A model generated the notes under the pieces. It was not told the DNA's origin and did not search any database. It was given only the letters and a program-made list of their open reading frames with translations. Positions 1 through 9,143 of a stretch of 64,000 nt of DNA are shown piece by piece (position 1 is the first letter of the stretch; every line of letters starts with the position of its first letter). Origin of the DNA: Caldilineaceae bacterium SB0661_bin_32 (GTDB lineage Bacteria; Chloroflexota; Anaerolineae; Caldilineales; Caldilineaceae); assembly GCA_009841235.1 (NCBI GenBank), contig VXMH01000015.1, positions 1-64,000 on the forward strand, given 5' to 3'. Made by a program: the position numbers and the translations under genes.

Positions 1-15
1 GTGGGTGGGTCATGC

Positions 16-176
16 GAGGGCAGCACAAGGGCAAGGAGGGAGTGGAGAGGAGTGAGGAGAGAGAGGGCAGGCACAAGGGCGAGGAGGGAGTGGAGAGGAG
101 AGAGGGCAGGCACAAGGGCTGCCCCTACATCTCGGGCAGCTTTCCAAGAAACTGACGCAATAAGATGCAATTGCCC
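16..176. repeat. G/A-rich tandem repeat joined to a half copy of a dispersed MITE-like repeat
   Basis: Three imperfect tandem copies of a purine-rich unit starting GAGGGCAGG(C)ACAAGGG begin at 16, 63 and 102; the second copy is 39 bp. The third runs into the right half of the dispersed inverted-repeat element described at 4032-4164: a GGGCAGGC arm at 104-111, a TGCCCC arm near 120-125, and the terminal GATGCAATTGCCC at 164-176. The left terminus is missing, so this is a truncated copy. Nothing here looks coding. Confidence 0.7.
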
Positions 177-284
177 TGACTGCCGTTCCCTGACCACTGC
201 CGTTCCAAGTTGCACGACTCTCAAGAAAAGGCGAAAATAGTCGGTATAAGCCCATCTGATTCCCGCCAAGTGGAGAGTCGAACG

Positions 285-1139
285 ATGCGTGACAACTACC
301 AACGAGATGGCTTCCTCCTTGTCAGGCAGGCCCTTCCCCCCGCGGACCTGGAACCGCTGCGCGCCTGTATCCACCGACAGGTGGGCATCTACGCCACGGA
401 AATGTTCAACGACGGCAAAATCAAGGACCCCTTCGACGAACTGCCCTTCGGCCAGCGCCTTGCCGCCCTCCACCGCGAAAACGAAATCCGCCTCCGCTCC
501 TGGAACCAGCCCGCTCTCGGCCCAGAGCTGCACGCACTCATTCAACATCCCGGGATCGTCGACGCCCTCGAACCGCTCCTGGGCCCAAATGTCAGCTTCA
601 ACGGCGACTACCATCTGCGCCCCAAGATGCCCGACAGCGAGCTGACCGCCTTTCCACTGCATCAGGACAGCCAGTACTACGGCAAACAGTCCCGCCACGC
701 CCACATCATCACTGTCTGGATCCCACTCGTCGACGTCGACGAGGAAAACGGCTGTCTCTACCTGATCCCCGGCAGCAATGCCTGGGAACTCATCGACAGC
801 AAGCGCGACAAGAACATGAACATGCGCTCGTTCGAGGACCCGGAAGAACGCGGCACTCCGATTCCCATGCCCATGAATAAGGGCGACATACTCCTCTTCT
901 CCAACATGACCTTTCACGGCAGCAAGGTAAACCGGACCGACGAGGTCCGTTGGAGCATCGACATCCGTTACTGCCGCACCCCAGGAACTTACGACGCGCC
1001 GCAGGAGGTCCTCGACGGTGAGGCGTTCATGCGCGAGAAACTGGAAAGGACCAAGAGGCCGCCCTTTAGCGTGCGCGGCCAGGGGGCACCCGCAACCTAC
1101 GCCGACTGGCAGGCAGCCTTCGACGCTCTCTACAGCTGA
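285..1139 (+). CDS. Phytanoyl-CoA dioxygenase (PhyH) family oxygenase
   Basis: A 284-residue non-haem Fe(II)/2-oxoglutarate oxygenase of the PhyH family, presumably cytosolic and hydroxylating an unknown small molecule. The iron triad is visible: His126-Gln-Asp128 (HQD) and distal His211, with Arg222 in the segment EVRWSIDIRY placed to bind the 2-oxoglutarate carboxylate. The N-terminus (RDGFLLVRQALPP) is the usual PhyH opening. The ATG at 285 is chosen because GGAGAG lies just upstream; an in-frame start at 210 would run through repeat DNA without a ribosome site. It precedes two sialidase-type genes in the same direction, so its substrate may be a released sugar or a related metabolite (inference). 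Confidence 0.9.
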   Translation: MRDNYQRDGFLLVRQALPPADLEPLRACIHRQVGIYATEMFNDGKIKDPFDELPFGQRLAALHRENEIRLRSWNQPALGPELHALIQHPGIVDALEPLLGPNVSFNGDYHLRPKMPDSELTAFPLHQDSQYYGKQSRHAHIITVWIPLVDVDEENGCLYLIPGSNAWELIDSKRDKNMNMRSFEDPEERGTPIPMPMNKGDILLFSNMTFHGSKVNRTDEVRWSIDIRYCRTPGTYDAPQEVLDGEAFMREKLERTKRPPFSVRGQGAPATYADWQAAFDALYS

Positions 1140-1230
1140 AGGTTTCTTTGCGCGTCGCCGGCGAGCTCGCTGCCTGCCCGCCGCTTCCACCACCCAAACA
1201 GATAGCCGACCAGAACGCAAAGGAGCAGCT

Positions 1231-2838
1231 GTGCACATCCATCCACGCTCAGTCGCCAGCAAGGTATTCGACGTCTGGCGCAGCCCAGGAAGATTCACGA
1301 AGAATCCCGATATCATCGAGCTGCCGTCCGGACGGCTTATGCTCATCTACTCTGACACCGACTCCCACTGGTCCCAGGTAGACCAGGCGCTCACACTGCT
1401 CGCCAGCGACGACGGCGGGCATACCTGGTTCAAGCACCGAGAAATTGACAAGGCCAACCTCCAGGAAGGTGACGAACGCCTTGTCACGCCCCGTCTCAGC
1501 CGCCTCAACGACGGCCGCCTCGTTGTGATCATCGACCACGACGACCACGGCCACTTTCACGAGGACCAGCCCCCCGGCAACTGGCTCTACTGGAGTGAAG
1601 ACGACGGCGACACGTGGACGGAAGCCCAAAAGCCCCACATCATGGGATTCGAGCCGGACCGCATCCTCGACCTGCCCGACGGCAGGCTCGGCGTCGTCTC
1701 CCACATCATGCGCGGTGAAACGCAGGAGTTCGCAGTCATCCTTTCCTGCTCCGAAGACGGCGGCGAAACCTGGTATGAAGCGGCCACGGTCGCCCACGAC
1801 GGCTACCACCGAGTCTGTGAAGGGGCCATCGTACTGCTCGACAACCCGGAGGCCACCGGCGGGCAGGAGCTGGCATGCATCATGCGGGAAAACCACCATG
1901 CCGGCATCCCCAGTTTCGTCGCCTTCTCAATGGACAGCGGTCGTACCTGGTCTCCCCGCCAGTCGTGCCCCTTCGCCCTCGATCGCCCGTACGCGAAACA
2001 GCTCCCCGACGGACGCATCTTCGTCAGCGGACGTCACGTCAACGGGCCCCTGGGGACCTACGGCTGGTGCGGCGACATCAAGGCCGAAGCAGGTACCTAC
2101 CAGATCGGCGGTCCCCGCCGCAAATACCAGGCGAGTCTGAAGGACATTGCGCTCGTCATCGACAACCTGCCAGGCCACGAAGCCCGCTACTGCCTACTGC
2201 CCCCTGAATCAGCCCGCAGCGATATCCACATGGAGGTGCTACTCAAGGTAGAAGGCCGGCCCGGGCAGTCTGCCGCCTTCATGTCGATCTCAAAGCTGGG
2301 CGTCGTTGTCAACATCGCCGCTGACGGGATCTGGAGCCGCCAGGGCGCCGACTTTCGCCACTCCGTCGATATGACGGAATACCATGCCATCACCATCCGT
2401 CACCACCGCGGCCTACTGCGGATTCAGGTAGACGGCGAAACCGTAATCAACCAGTGCATTTTCCGCGAGGAGAAGCCAATCGGCGACTCCCGCCGCGCCG
2501 GCCCCCTCAGCGGCTACACCCAGTTCGGTCAACCGGGCACCGGCGGACGAAGCTTTTGGCGTTACGTTTCCTATCGCGCCCAAAACCCGACGCTGGAGGA
2601 TTTCGGATGGGAATGGGGCGCAGAATCAGAGACCTTCCCAGACGATTACCAGCGCCGCCGCATGATCCAGATTCACGGCAATCACCCGGAACAGGTCCCT
2701 GCGCCGGATCACGGGTACTCCTCCTGGCTGATGCGCGAGGACGGCACGATCATGTGGGTCGACTACACAAATTACGGCGACCCCGCCGGGTCCAGCCACC
2801 TGGTCGGTGTCTTCATCAACCCGGAAGATATCGACTGA
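1231..2838 (+). CDS. BNR-repeat sialidase-like protein
   Basis: A 535-residue protein with a six-bladed-propeller signature: repeated Asp-box motifs (SDDGGHTW, SEDDGDTW, SEDGGETW, SMDSGRTW) in the first about 260 residues. The second half, from about residue 300, resembles a beta-sandwich of the concanavalin/laminin-G kind and ends with a short return to propeller-like sequence. The GTG at 1231 is chosen because AGGAG lies 5 nt upstream; upstream reading continues into the previous gene. No signal peptide is seen. The Arg triad of true sialidases is not clear, so the substrate is uncertain: it could be a sialidase relative or another propeller glycosidase. It lies 15 bp before the clearer sialidase gene and is probably co-transcribed with it. 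Confidence 0.8.
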   Translation: MHIHPRSVASKVFDVWRSPGRFTKNPDIIELPSGRLMLIYSDTDSHWSQVDQALTLLASDDGGHTWFKHREIDKANLQEGDERLVTPRLSRLNDGRLVVIIDHDDHGHFHEDQPPGNWLYWSEDDGDTWTEAQKPHIMGFEPDRILDLPDGRLGVVSHIMRGETQEFAVILSCSEDGGETWYEAATVAHDGYHRVCEGAIVLLDNPEATGGQELACIMRENHHAGIPSFVAFSMDSGRTWSPRQSCPFALDRPYAKQLPDGRIFVSGRHVNGPLGTYGWCGDIKAEAGTYQIGGPRRKYQASLKDIALVIDNLPGHEARYCLLPPESARSDIHMEVLLKVEGRPGQSAAFMSISKLGVVVNIAADGIWSRQGADFRHSVDMTEYHAITIRHHRGLLRIQVDGETVINQCIFREEKPIGDSRRAGPLSGYTQFGQPGTGGRSFWRYVSYRAQNPTLEDFGWEWGAESETFPDDYQRRRMIQIHGNHPEQVPAPDHGYSSWLMREDGTIMWVDYTNYGDPAGSSHLVGVFINPEDID

Positions 2839-2853
2839 AAGGACCGATAGAGC

Positions 2854-3927
2854 ATGGGCGTAAGCGAAAACCCGGGTCAACCCCGGCGCGAGCAGGAGCA
2901 CCTGTTCAGCAGCGGCGACGGCCGTTACCACACATATCGTATCCCCGCGCTTGTGGTATCCAGCGGCGGTACGCTGCTGGCATTCGCCGAAGGCCGCAAG
3001 CATGGCCGCGGCGACGCCGGCGAGATCGACCTCATTCTTCGCCGCAGCTTCGACAACGGCCGCACCTGGACACCCATACAGGTGGTCGTCACTGAGGCCG
3101 GCATGACCTGCGGCAACCCCTGCCCCGTTGTCGAACGCGAGACCGGCGCCATCTTCCTTCCCTTCTGCAAGAACCTTGCGGACGGCGACGAAACCATGAT
3201 CTGCGAAGGGAAGGCGCCCCGAACGGTCTGGATCACCCACAGCGTCGACGACGGCCAGTCCTGGAGCGAGCCGCGCGAAATCACCGCCACCGTCAAGGAT
3301 CCCAGATGGACGTGGTACGCTACCGGCCCCTGCCACGGCATCCAGCTCGACAGCGGCCGCCTTGTCGTGCCCTGCGACCACATCGTCGGCCTCCACTTCG
3401 ACCGCAGCCGCGACCCGTACCACTCCCACGTCATCTACAGCGACGATCAAGGCGAGACCTGGCAGCTCGGGGGCGACGTCGAAGCCGGCACCAATGAGTG
3501 CGCCATCGCCCAGCTCCGGGACGGCAGCCTTTACATCAACTGCCGCAACTTCGTCCGCGGCACCCAGAGGGCGGTCTCCCGCAGCTATGACCGGGGGGAG
3601 ACTTTCACCGACTTCGAGTGGGACGAAACGCTGATCGAGCCGGTCTGCCAGGGCAGCCTGGACGCGCTCCCCGGCGGGCAGCTCCTCTTCGCCAATCCGG
3701 CCAGCAGGCGACGCGAAAACATGACGGTCCGCCTGAGCACCGACGGCGGCCACACCTGGCCCGTTGCCCGTTCGCTGCACGCCGGACCTTCCGCCTATTC
3801 CGACCTGGCCGCGCTGCCCAACGGCGAGCTCTGCTGCCTCTATGAGAGCGGCGAGAGTCAACCCTACGAACGTCTTACCCTGGCTCGTTTCAACCTCGCC
3901 TGGCTTGAGGAAGCGCCGGAGCGCTGA
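2854..3927 (+). CDS. Exo-alpha-sialidase (GH33 family)
   Basis: A 357-residue enzyme expected to release terminal sialic acids. The GH33 hallmarks are present: the YRIPAL motif with catalytic-site Arg29, an EGR and RGDAGEID region for the acid/base Asp, five Asp boxes (SFDNGRTW, SVDDGQSW, SDDQGETW, SYDRGETF, STDGGHTW), further Arg residues in INCRN and SRRREN, and a late Tyr in SAYSDLA in the position of the nucleophile. No signal peptide is visible, so it may act inside the cell or leave by another route. AAAGGA precedes the ATG. It follows the sialidase-like gene by 15 bp. No sialic acid lyase or kinase is in the window. Confidence 0.9.
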   Translation: MGVSENPGQPRREQEHLFSSGDGRYHTYRIPALVVSSGGTLLAFAEGRKHGRGDAGEIDLILRRSFDNGRTWTPIQVVVTEAGMTCGNPCPVVERETGAIFLPFCKNLADGDETMICEGKAPRTVWITHSVDDGQSWSEPREITATVKDPRWTWYATGPCHGIQLDSGRLVVPCDHIVGLHFDRSRDPYHSHVIYSDDQGETWQLGGDVEAGTNECAIAQLRDGSLYINCRNFVRGTQRAVSRSYDRGETFTDFEWDETLIEPVCQGSLDALPGGQLLFANPASRRRENMTVRLSTDGGHTWPVARSLHAGPSAYSDLAALPNGELCCLYESGESQPYERLTLARFNLAWLEEAPER

Positions 3928-4031
3928 TCATGGCTTCGCCACAGTTCGCACGGATTACACCATTCCGTTATCGAATTCTCGCTGGCTTCTCCCTTTTTGC
4001 GGCAGAGTCGAACGAAGCCGGTCCAAGGTCT

Positions 4032-4164
4032 GGGCAATCGCACCTAATTTGGTTTGCCAATACTGCCGGAGTTAGCCAGAGATACCACGAAGGGCAGGCA
4101 CAAGGCCTGCCCCTACATTCCGGGCAGCCTCCCAGGAAATTGACACATTTAGATGCAATTGCCC
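4032..4164. mobile_element. MITE-like inverted-repeat element, copy A
   Basis: A 133-bp non-coding element. Left end GGGCAATCGCACCTAA and right end (reverse complement) GGGCAATTGCATCTAA are imperfect terminal inverted repeats of 16 bp with two mismatches. An internal hairpin has 8-bp arms GGGCAGGC (4092-4099) and GCCTGCCC (4105-4112) around a 5-nt loop. A perfect 10-bp direct repeat GGTCCAAGGT flanks it at 4020-4029 and 4167-4176, looking like a target-site duplication with 2 nt between repeat and terminus. The right-hand copy of the direct repeat overlaps the ribosome site of the gene at 4190. Related copies lie at 14270-14401 and 27143-27347, with fragments at 102-176, 10236-10265 and 13095-13115. 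Confidence 0.75.
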
Positions 4165-4189
4165 CGGGTCCAAGGTGGAGAACATTCTT

Positions 4190-5905
4190 ATGAACCGGCT
4201 TGCCAATGTGAGAAAGAGGGCGGCCATTTTCCTCGCGTTGCTCATTCCGCTGATTCTGGCGACAGCCTGCGTACCGGTCGGCGGAACGGCCGGACCGGCT
4301 GTCAACGTATCCGTGCAGGCCCATGAAGTCTCGCCGCATCCCTGCGAAAATCGCTTCGTCGCCCACACGCTCGACCACATCACCACCATCGCGGGAGAAG
4401 TCATCCGCACCTACGACAGCAACGGAGCCGGCCTCGCCGTCAACGACCTCGACCGCGACGGCGATCTCGATCTCGTGCTGGCGAACCTGGCCGGCCCCAA
4501 CGCCATCCTCTGGAATCAAGGCGACTTCGAATTCCTCAAACAGGCGTTCCCCCACGGTCAATCACGCGGCGTCAGCATCGTAGACATCGACGGCGACGGC
4601 TGGCTCGATATCGCTTTTGCTCATCGCGTCACCAGGCCTCTTGTCTGGATGAATGACGGCCACTCGCTTGGCGCAGGGGGCGCGGCCGGCGAATCCTCGG
4701 AACGAGTGGTCAAGCGGATTCCAGGGTTCACGCGGGTAGACTGGTTTGCAGCCCCCCAGAAAGCCTACACGCTGTCCTGGGCAGATCTCGACGGCGACAT
4801 CGACCTCGACTTTGTGCTCGCGACTTACCAGACCGAATACACGCGCGTCGATCCCCACGACCTCGCCAACGGGGGCGTCGTCTACTATGAGAACACCGGC
4901 GAAGACTTCGTCCCCACCCATCTCGCCACCTATTCCCAGGCCCTTGCCCTTCTGCTCATCGATCTCAACCAGGACGGCCGACTCGACATCTGGGCCGGCC
5001 ACGATTTTCTCATGCCCGACCAGGTCTGGCTCTGGTCACCGCAGGGCTGGATGGAGACGGAAACCTTCACCGAAACCGCCCAAAACACGATGAGCTTCGC
5101 GGTCGCCGACATCGACAACGACGGACGGGACGAGCTCTTCTCGGCAGATATGAAACCATACCCCGAGACGCCCGAAGTGATGGCCGCCTGGTCGCCGCTG
5201 ATGGAGATGATGGCCGACGCCGACATTGCCGGCGACCAGCAGATCATTGAGAATGTGCTGCAGGTTCCCTCCGCTGCGGGCGGCTACAACAATGAAGCCG
5301 CCAGTCGAGGGCTGGAAGCCAGCGGTTGGAGCTGGTCTGCTCAGTTCGGCGACCTCGATCAGGACGGCTTCGTCGACCTCTACGTTGTAAACGGCATGGC
5401 GGCCGAGGAGATGTTCGGGCATCTGCCCGGCGCCGAACTGGTGGAGGAGAACCTGGCCTACCGCAACGACGGCAAGGGCTACTTCCAGCCGGTCCCGTCC
5501 TGGGGCCTCAACACCACCGAAGGCGGCCGCAGCATGGCTATGGCAGACCTCGACAACGACGGCGACCTCGACGTCGTCGTCAACAACCTGCTCGCACCAT
5601 CCATGATCTACGAAAACCGCCTCTGCGGCGGCAACAGCCTGACCGTGGACCTTGCATGGCCGGGCAGCATGAACACGCGCGCGATAGGCGCGCACTTGAA
5701 GCTCCACACGACAGCCGGCAACCAAGTGCGAACGCTGCGCTCCAACAGTGGGTATCTCACCGGTGAGCCGGCCCAGGCCCACTTCGGCTTCCCGGCAGGC
5801 AGTACACCACTTCTGCTGGAGATTCGCTGGCCCGACGGGGCCGGCTCGAATCTGGTCGTTCCGTTCGCGACAGGCGGACGCCTCTTCGTGGAACGAACCG
5901 ACTGA
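4190..5905 (+). CDS. FG-GAP/VCBS-repeat lipoprotein with ASPIC/UnbV C-terminal domain
   Basis: A 571-residue exported protein of the CRTAC1-like group. The N-terminus is a signal peptide with a lipoprotein-like ATAC site (Cys27). The body carries repeated calcium-binding FG-GAP/VCBS motifs such as DLDRDGDLDLV, DIDGDGWLDIA, DLDGDIDLDFV, DLNQDGRLDIW, DIDNDGRDELF, DLDQDGFVDLY and DLDNDGDLDVV, which form a beta-propeller. The last about 90 residues (IGAHLKLHT...NSGYLTGEPAQAHFGF...IRWPDG) match the ASPIC/UnbV domain. The ATG at 4190 has GGTGGAG 9 nt upstream; an alternative GTG lies at 4175. The likely role is cell-surface binding, but the ligand is unknown. It starts right beside a MITE-like element. 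Confidence 0.88.
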   Translation: MNRLANVRKRAAIFLALLIPLILATACVPVGGTAGPAVNVSVQAHEVSPHPCENRFVAHTLDHITTIAGEVIRTYDSNGAGLAVNDLDRDGDLDLVLANLAGPNAILWNQGDFEFLKQAFPHGQSRGVSIVDIDGDGWLDIAFAHRVTRPLVWMNDGHSLGAGGAAGESSERVVKRIPGFTRVDWFAAPQKAYTLSWADLDGDIDLDFVLATYQTEYTRVDPHDLANGGVVYYENTGEDFVPTHLATYSQALALLLIDLNQDGRLDIWAGHDFLMPDQVWLWSPQGWMETETFTETAQNTMSFAVADIDNDGRDELFSADMKPYPETPEVMAAWSPLMEMMADADIAGDQQIIENVLQVPSAAGGYNNEAASRGLEASGWSWSAQFGDLDQDGFVDLYVVNGMAAEEMFGHLPGAELVEENLAYRNDGKGYFQPVPSWGLNTTEGGRSMAMADLDNDGDLDVVVNNLLAPSMIYENRLCGGNSLTVDLAWPGSMNTRAIGAHLKLHTTAGNQVRTLRSNSGYLTGEPAQAHFGFPAGSTPLLLEIRWPDGAGSNLVVPFATGGRLFVERTD

Positions 5906-6263
5906 CACTGCCCCTATGCCCCGCCCCGTAAAATTCCCGCTTCCTCTTCAAGCCCAGCACCAATCAACCGCTGCTATTTCCGATAATTGACCCCAGCGCT
6001 CCAGTAGCCCAGTACGAACTAAGCAGTTCACTAAAAACTAGAAACTGACTACTAAAAACTGCCGTTCCGGGCGGTCGACCGCAAGCGGCCTCCCCTGTGC
6101 GGGGGCACCGCTCCCGCAACGCCCCCGGTCCTACAACATGCCTCATCGACCTGGTGAAGGTTTGAGCCAGTAAATTGCCACCGCGGCGAAAAACAAATGG
6201 ATCAACGCCGCTCATTTATGGAAATTCCATGCGGATGCCTTCGCCAGCACCATCTTCGATAGC
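5906..6263. other. Intergenic region without a gene
   Basis: No convincing coding frame on either strand. It holds a short direct duplication of an ACTAAAAACT-type sequence near 6029-6060 and a GC-rich stretch at 6064-6125. The region separates the FG-GAP lipoprotein from an aldo/keto reductase remnant and looks like decayed DNA. Confidence 0.5.
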
Positions 6264-6610
6264 TCAGGCCTTCAACTCCAAGTAAGCAATTTCCCCCTCG
6301 GAAAGCTTTATCTCGGACGCTTCGACGTTCACATGTACTTCGTCGGTGTTACGTGCGCCTGACAGCGCGTGGATGCCTTCAGGCTGGTTGTAGACGTAGG
6401 CCAATGCGACGTGGGGCACGGTGACGCCCTTGTCGGCGGCCAGCTCCTGGACGCGGTCGTGGCGCTTGAAGTTTCCCTCTTCGCAGTAGACCTTGACTGC
6501 GAGCTGATCATACTCCTCGGTAAATGTGTCAAGGTTGTCGCGACGGAAGCGGCCGCTGAAGAAACCGCCGGCCAGGAGCCACTTGACTTTCCCATCGCCA
6601 GACTGTAAAA
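6264..6610 (-). pseudogene. Aldo/keto reductase, C-terminal remnant
   Basis: On the minus strand the frame ending at 6264 encodes roughly the last 100 residues of an aldo/keto reductase: FFSGRFRRDN, then VKVYCEEGNFKRHDRVQELA, then TVPHVALAYVYNQPEGIHALSGARNTDEV, followed by the usual C-terminal helix. The catalytic Asp-Tyr-Lys-His half of the TIM barrel is absent, and upstream sequence in this frame (towards 6689) has no family resemblance. The fragment is therefore a truncated, non-functional gene. It sits between a lipoprotein gene and an ABC importer operon that run in the opposite direction. Confidence 0.75.
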
Positions 6611-6760
6611 TCCCGGTCGAACGAACAAAACGGCTGGCGGCACACTGCCCACTTGAGTCCGAACAACCCGGACCCGCTCCACACAACACCAGCTACTCCA
6701 TTGGACTTATCCGTCAAAGTCATTTTCTGAATCCCTTCAGGCACACGAGGAGAACCCATA

Positions 6761-8134
6761 ATGTCTACAACAGTCAGCCGCCGCTCCATGCTCAAATGGG
6801 TGGCCGCCGGCAGCGCCACCGCAGCCCTGGCAGCCTGCGCCATGCCCGTCGCAACCGACACAGGTGGCGACACCGATATGGCCGACATGGAAGAAATTAC
6901 CATCGGCTGGGCCAGACACGGCTCCGAGGGCGACGTTCCCACCGAAACCGGCCTCGCCGAGCTCTTCAAATCCAAGCATCCCGGCGTATCAGTCGAACCC
7001 CTCGTCCTCCCCTGGGGTGATTACAACACCAAGATCCCCGTCATGGTCGCCGGCGGCACCGCACCGGATACCTTCGGCTGCCACCCTGCCCTCATGGCCG
7101 AAACGCACACCGCCGGTGGGTCCATCCCCTTGACCGACTTCATCGATGCCTACGGCGCCGACCTCAACTACGATGACGTCGTCTATCACGGCGACGCCCT
7201 CTTCGACGGCGTCGTCTTCGGCCTGCCCCAGAAGTCCTGCACACACCAGCTCCGCTACAACAAGACCCTTCTCCAGGAAGCCGGCATGCCCCTCCCGGGC
7301 GAGCTTTACTGGGAACAGGGCGCCGACGGCTGGAACTGGAACACGTTCATCGAGATGGGCAAGGAGCTCACAAAGGACCTCGACGGCGACGGAGAGACCG
7401 ACCAGTACTTCTACGGCGGCTCCGGCGGCACCAATCAGCTCGCCCTCATCCGCGCCGCCGGCGGCGAGGTGTTCGACGAGGCCGTCTCCACCTGCACCAT
7501 CAACAGCGCCGATGCCGTCGAAGGCATCAAGTTCATGGCCGACCTCGTTCTGGAGCACAAGATTCAGCCTCCGCCCGAGATGCAGGCCAACGAGTTGGGC
7601 ATCAACTTCAACACCGGCAGAATAGTGATGGCCGGCGGCACCACCTGCGACTCCGTCCGCGACCTGCGCGAAGGCTACGAGCTCCCCTTTGAGTGGGATT
7701 TCGTGCTCGTCCCCGCCGGCAAGGCCGGCTTCCGCTGCTGGGGCGATACCGATCAGATCGTGGTCTCCTCCGCCAGCGAGTACGCTCAGGAAGCATTTGA
7801 CTGGGCCGTCTACCGCAGCAGCCTCGAAGCCTGGGAAGAAGGCTACGACAGCGGCATCACCCTCGCCTTCTCCGACGGCCCCACCCGCTACTCCATCTTC
7901 GAGTCCAAGGCCTATACCGAACCGCTCGGCGCGCTCGATATCCCCATGATCCGCGAAGGGTACATCAACACCATCCCCAACCCCTTCGTCCCGCGCAGCC
8001 CGCAGCCCTACCGCGTGCTCTTCACCGTCATGACCACCGAGGTCGACAACGCCCTGCGCGGCGCCAAATCCGCCCAGCAGGCCGCCGACGACATGTGCGC
8101 TCAGATCGAAGAAATCCTGGCCGAGAACGCCTAG
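6761..8134 (+). CDS. ABC transporter sugar-binding lipoprotein
   Basis: A 457-residue extracellular solute-binding protein, family 1 (MalE/UgpB type), which captures a sugar or glycoside for the two permeases that follow. The N-terminus has a twin-arginine motif (SRRSMLKW, Arg7-Arg8) followed by a lipobox LAAC (Cys26), so it is probably exported folded and lipid-anchored. The mature part has the usual two-lobe pattern with VAGGTAPDTFGCHPALMAE and a W-rich hinge region. GAGGAG precedes the ATG. No regulator or ATPase lies nearby. A hairpin at 8142-8162 separates it from the permease genes. Confidence 0.92.
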   Translation: MSTTVSRRSMLKWVAAGSATAALAACAMPVATDTGGDTDMADMEEITIGWARHGSEGDVPTETGLAELFKSKHPGVSVEPLVLPWGDYNTKIPVMVAGGTAPDTFGCHPALMAETHTAGGSIPLTDFIDAYGADLNYDDVVYHGDALFDGVVFGLPQKSCTHQLRYNKTLLQEAGMPLPGELYWEQGADGWNWNTFIEMGKELTKDLDGDGETDQYFYGGSGGTNQLALIRAAGGEVFDEAVSTCTINSADAVEGIKFMADLVLEHKIQPPPEMQANELGINFNTGRIVMAGGTTCDSVRDLREGYELPFEWDFVLVPAGKAGFRCWGDTDQIVVSSASEYAQEAFDWAVYRSSLEAWEEGYDSGITLAFSDGPTRYSIFESKAYTEPLGALDIPMIREGYINTIPNPFVPRSPQPYRVLFTVMTTEVDNALRGAKSAQQAADDMCAQIEEILAENA

Positions 8135-8141
8135 AATCTCT

Positions 8142-8162
8142 GCTGCCGTCTGATCCGGCAGC
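8142..8162 (+). promoter_or_regulatory. Stem-loop directly after the binding-protein gene
   Basis: Perfect 7-bp inverted repeat GCTGCCG/CGGCAGC with a 7-nt loop, 8 nt after the stop of the binding-protein gene and before the first permease gene. It has no U-tract, so it is more likely a processing or stabilising hairpin, or a leaky attenuator, that keeps binding-protein mRNA above permease mRNA. The second ABC operon has a stronger hairpin at the same place (24009-24035). Confidence 0.6.
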
Positions 8163-8236
8163 CCCTGAAAGGACGTGGAGCGCGAGGCCCCCCGCCTCCC
8201 GTCCTCCCTGAACCTGCTATCCCGAGCGTGATACCT

Positions 8237-9139
8237 ATGAGTCGATCCCTGATCCTGGGTAAGAGCAGACTCTACTGGAAAAACGTTTTCGAAGGCTATG
8301 CCTTCATCTCCTTGTGGATCATCGGATTCGTGATCTTCACCGCCGGCGCGCTCCTCGGCTCCTTCTCCATCAGCCTGACCAAGTGGAACATCGTCGGCAC
8401 ACCCGAGTTCATCGGCCTCGAAAACTACCAGAAGATGTTCGAAGACGAATTCTTCTGGCAGTCGCTCAAAGTGACAATCATCTTTCTCCTCAACGTGCCG
8501 CTGAACCTCGCCCTCGGCCTCTTCCTGGCCATGCTGCTCAACCAGAAAATCCGCCTCATCGGCTTCTTCCGCACTCTCTTCTACCTGCCCAGCGTGACCG
8601 CCGGCGTCGCAGTCTCCCTCCTCTGGATGTGGATCTTCAACCCCCGCTTCGGCGTTATCAACGTTATGCTCAAGGGCATCGGCATCAAGGGCCCTGCCTG
8701 GCTCGGCAGTGAGACCTGGGCGCTGCCCGCCCTCATCGTCATGAGCGTCTGGGGCGTGGGCGGCGGCATGCTCATCTACCTCGGCGCCCTCCAGGGTATC
8801 CCTACCACCTTCTACGAGGCGGCAACGCTCGACGGCGCCAACGCCTTCCAGAAGTTCCGCCGCATCACAGTCCCCATGATTACCCCCGTTCTCCTCCTCA
8901 ACCTGATCATGGGTATCATCGGCTCCTTCCAGGTCTTCACCCAGGCCTTCATCATGACCAAAGGCGGGCCCAACTACGCCACCCTCTTCTATGTGCTCTA
9001 TCTCTACCAGAACGCATTCCAGTGGTTCAACATGGGATACGCCTCCGCGCTCGCATGGGTTCTCTTCCTCGTGATCCTTGCCTTCACCTTCCTCATTCTG
9101 CGCACCTCTTCCAGCTGGGTCTACTACGAAGGCGGTTGA
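8237..9139 (+). CDS. ABC transporter permease, sugar type (MalF/UgpA-like)
   Basis: A 300-residue inner-membrane permease with about six hydrophobic segments. The cytoplasmic EAA loop that docks the ATPase is clear: EAATLDGANAFQKFRR followed by ITVPMITPV. It pairs with the permease that starts 4 bp after its stop and with the binding protein upstream. ATG 8237 is used; an in-frame GTG at 8228 is an alternative, and neither has a strong ribosome site. No ATP-binding subunit is encoded here, so a shared MsmK-like ATPase from elsewhere is expected (known for many CUT1 importers; inference here). Confidence 0.92.
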   Translation: MSRSLILGKSRLYWKNVFEGYAFISLWIIGFVIFTAGALLGSFSISLTKWNIVGTPEFIGLENYQKMFEDEFFWQSLKVTIIFLLNVPLNLALGLFLAMLLNQKIRLIGFFRTLFYLPSVTAGVAVSLLWMWIFNPRFGVINVMLKGIGIKGPAWLGSETWALPALIVMSVWGVGGGMLIYLGALQGIPTTFYEAATLDGANAFQKFRRITVPMITPVLLLNLIMGIIGSFQVFTQAFIMTKGGPNYATLFYVLYLYQNAFQWFNMGYASALAWVLFLVILAFTFLILRTSSSWVYYEGG

Positions 9140-9143
9140 TAGG

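Noticed and set aside
16..125. Tandem purine-rich repeats considered as a CRISPR array
   Set aside because: Units are adjacent without unique spacers, vary in length (39-47 bp), and no Cas gene is present.
2626..3861. Long open frame on the minus strand, 411 codons, opposite the sialidase gene
   Set aside because: It is antisense to a sequence that clearly reads as a GH33 sialidase and has the repetitive Val/Ala/Gly composition expected of a shadow frame in GC-rich DNA.
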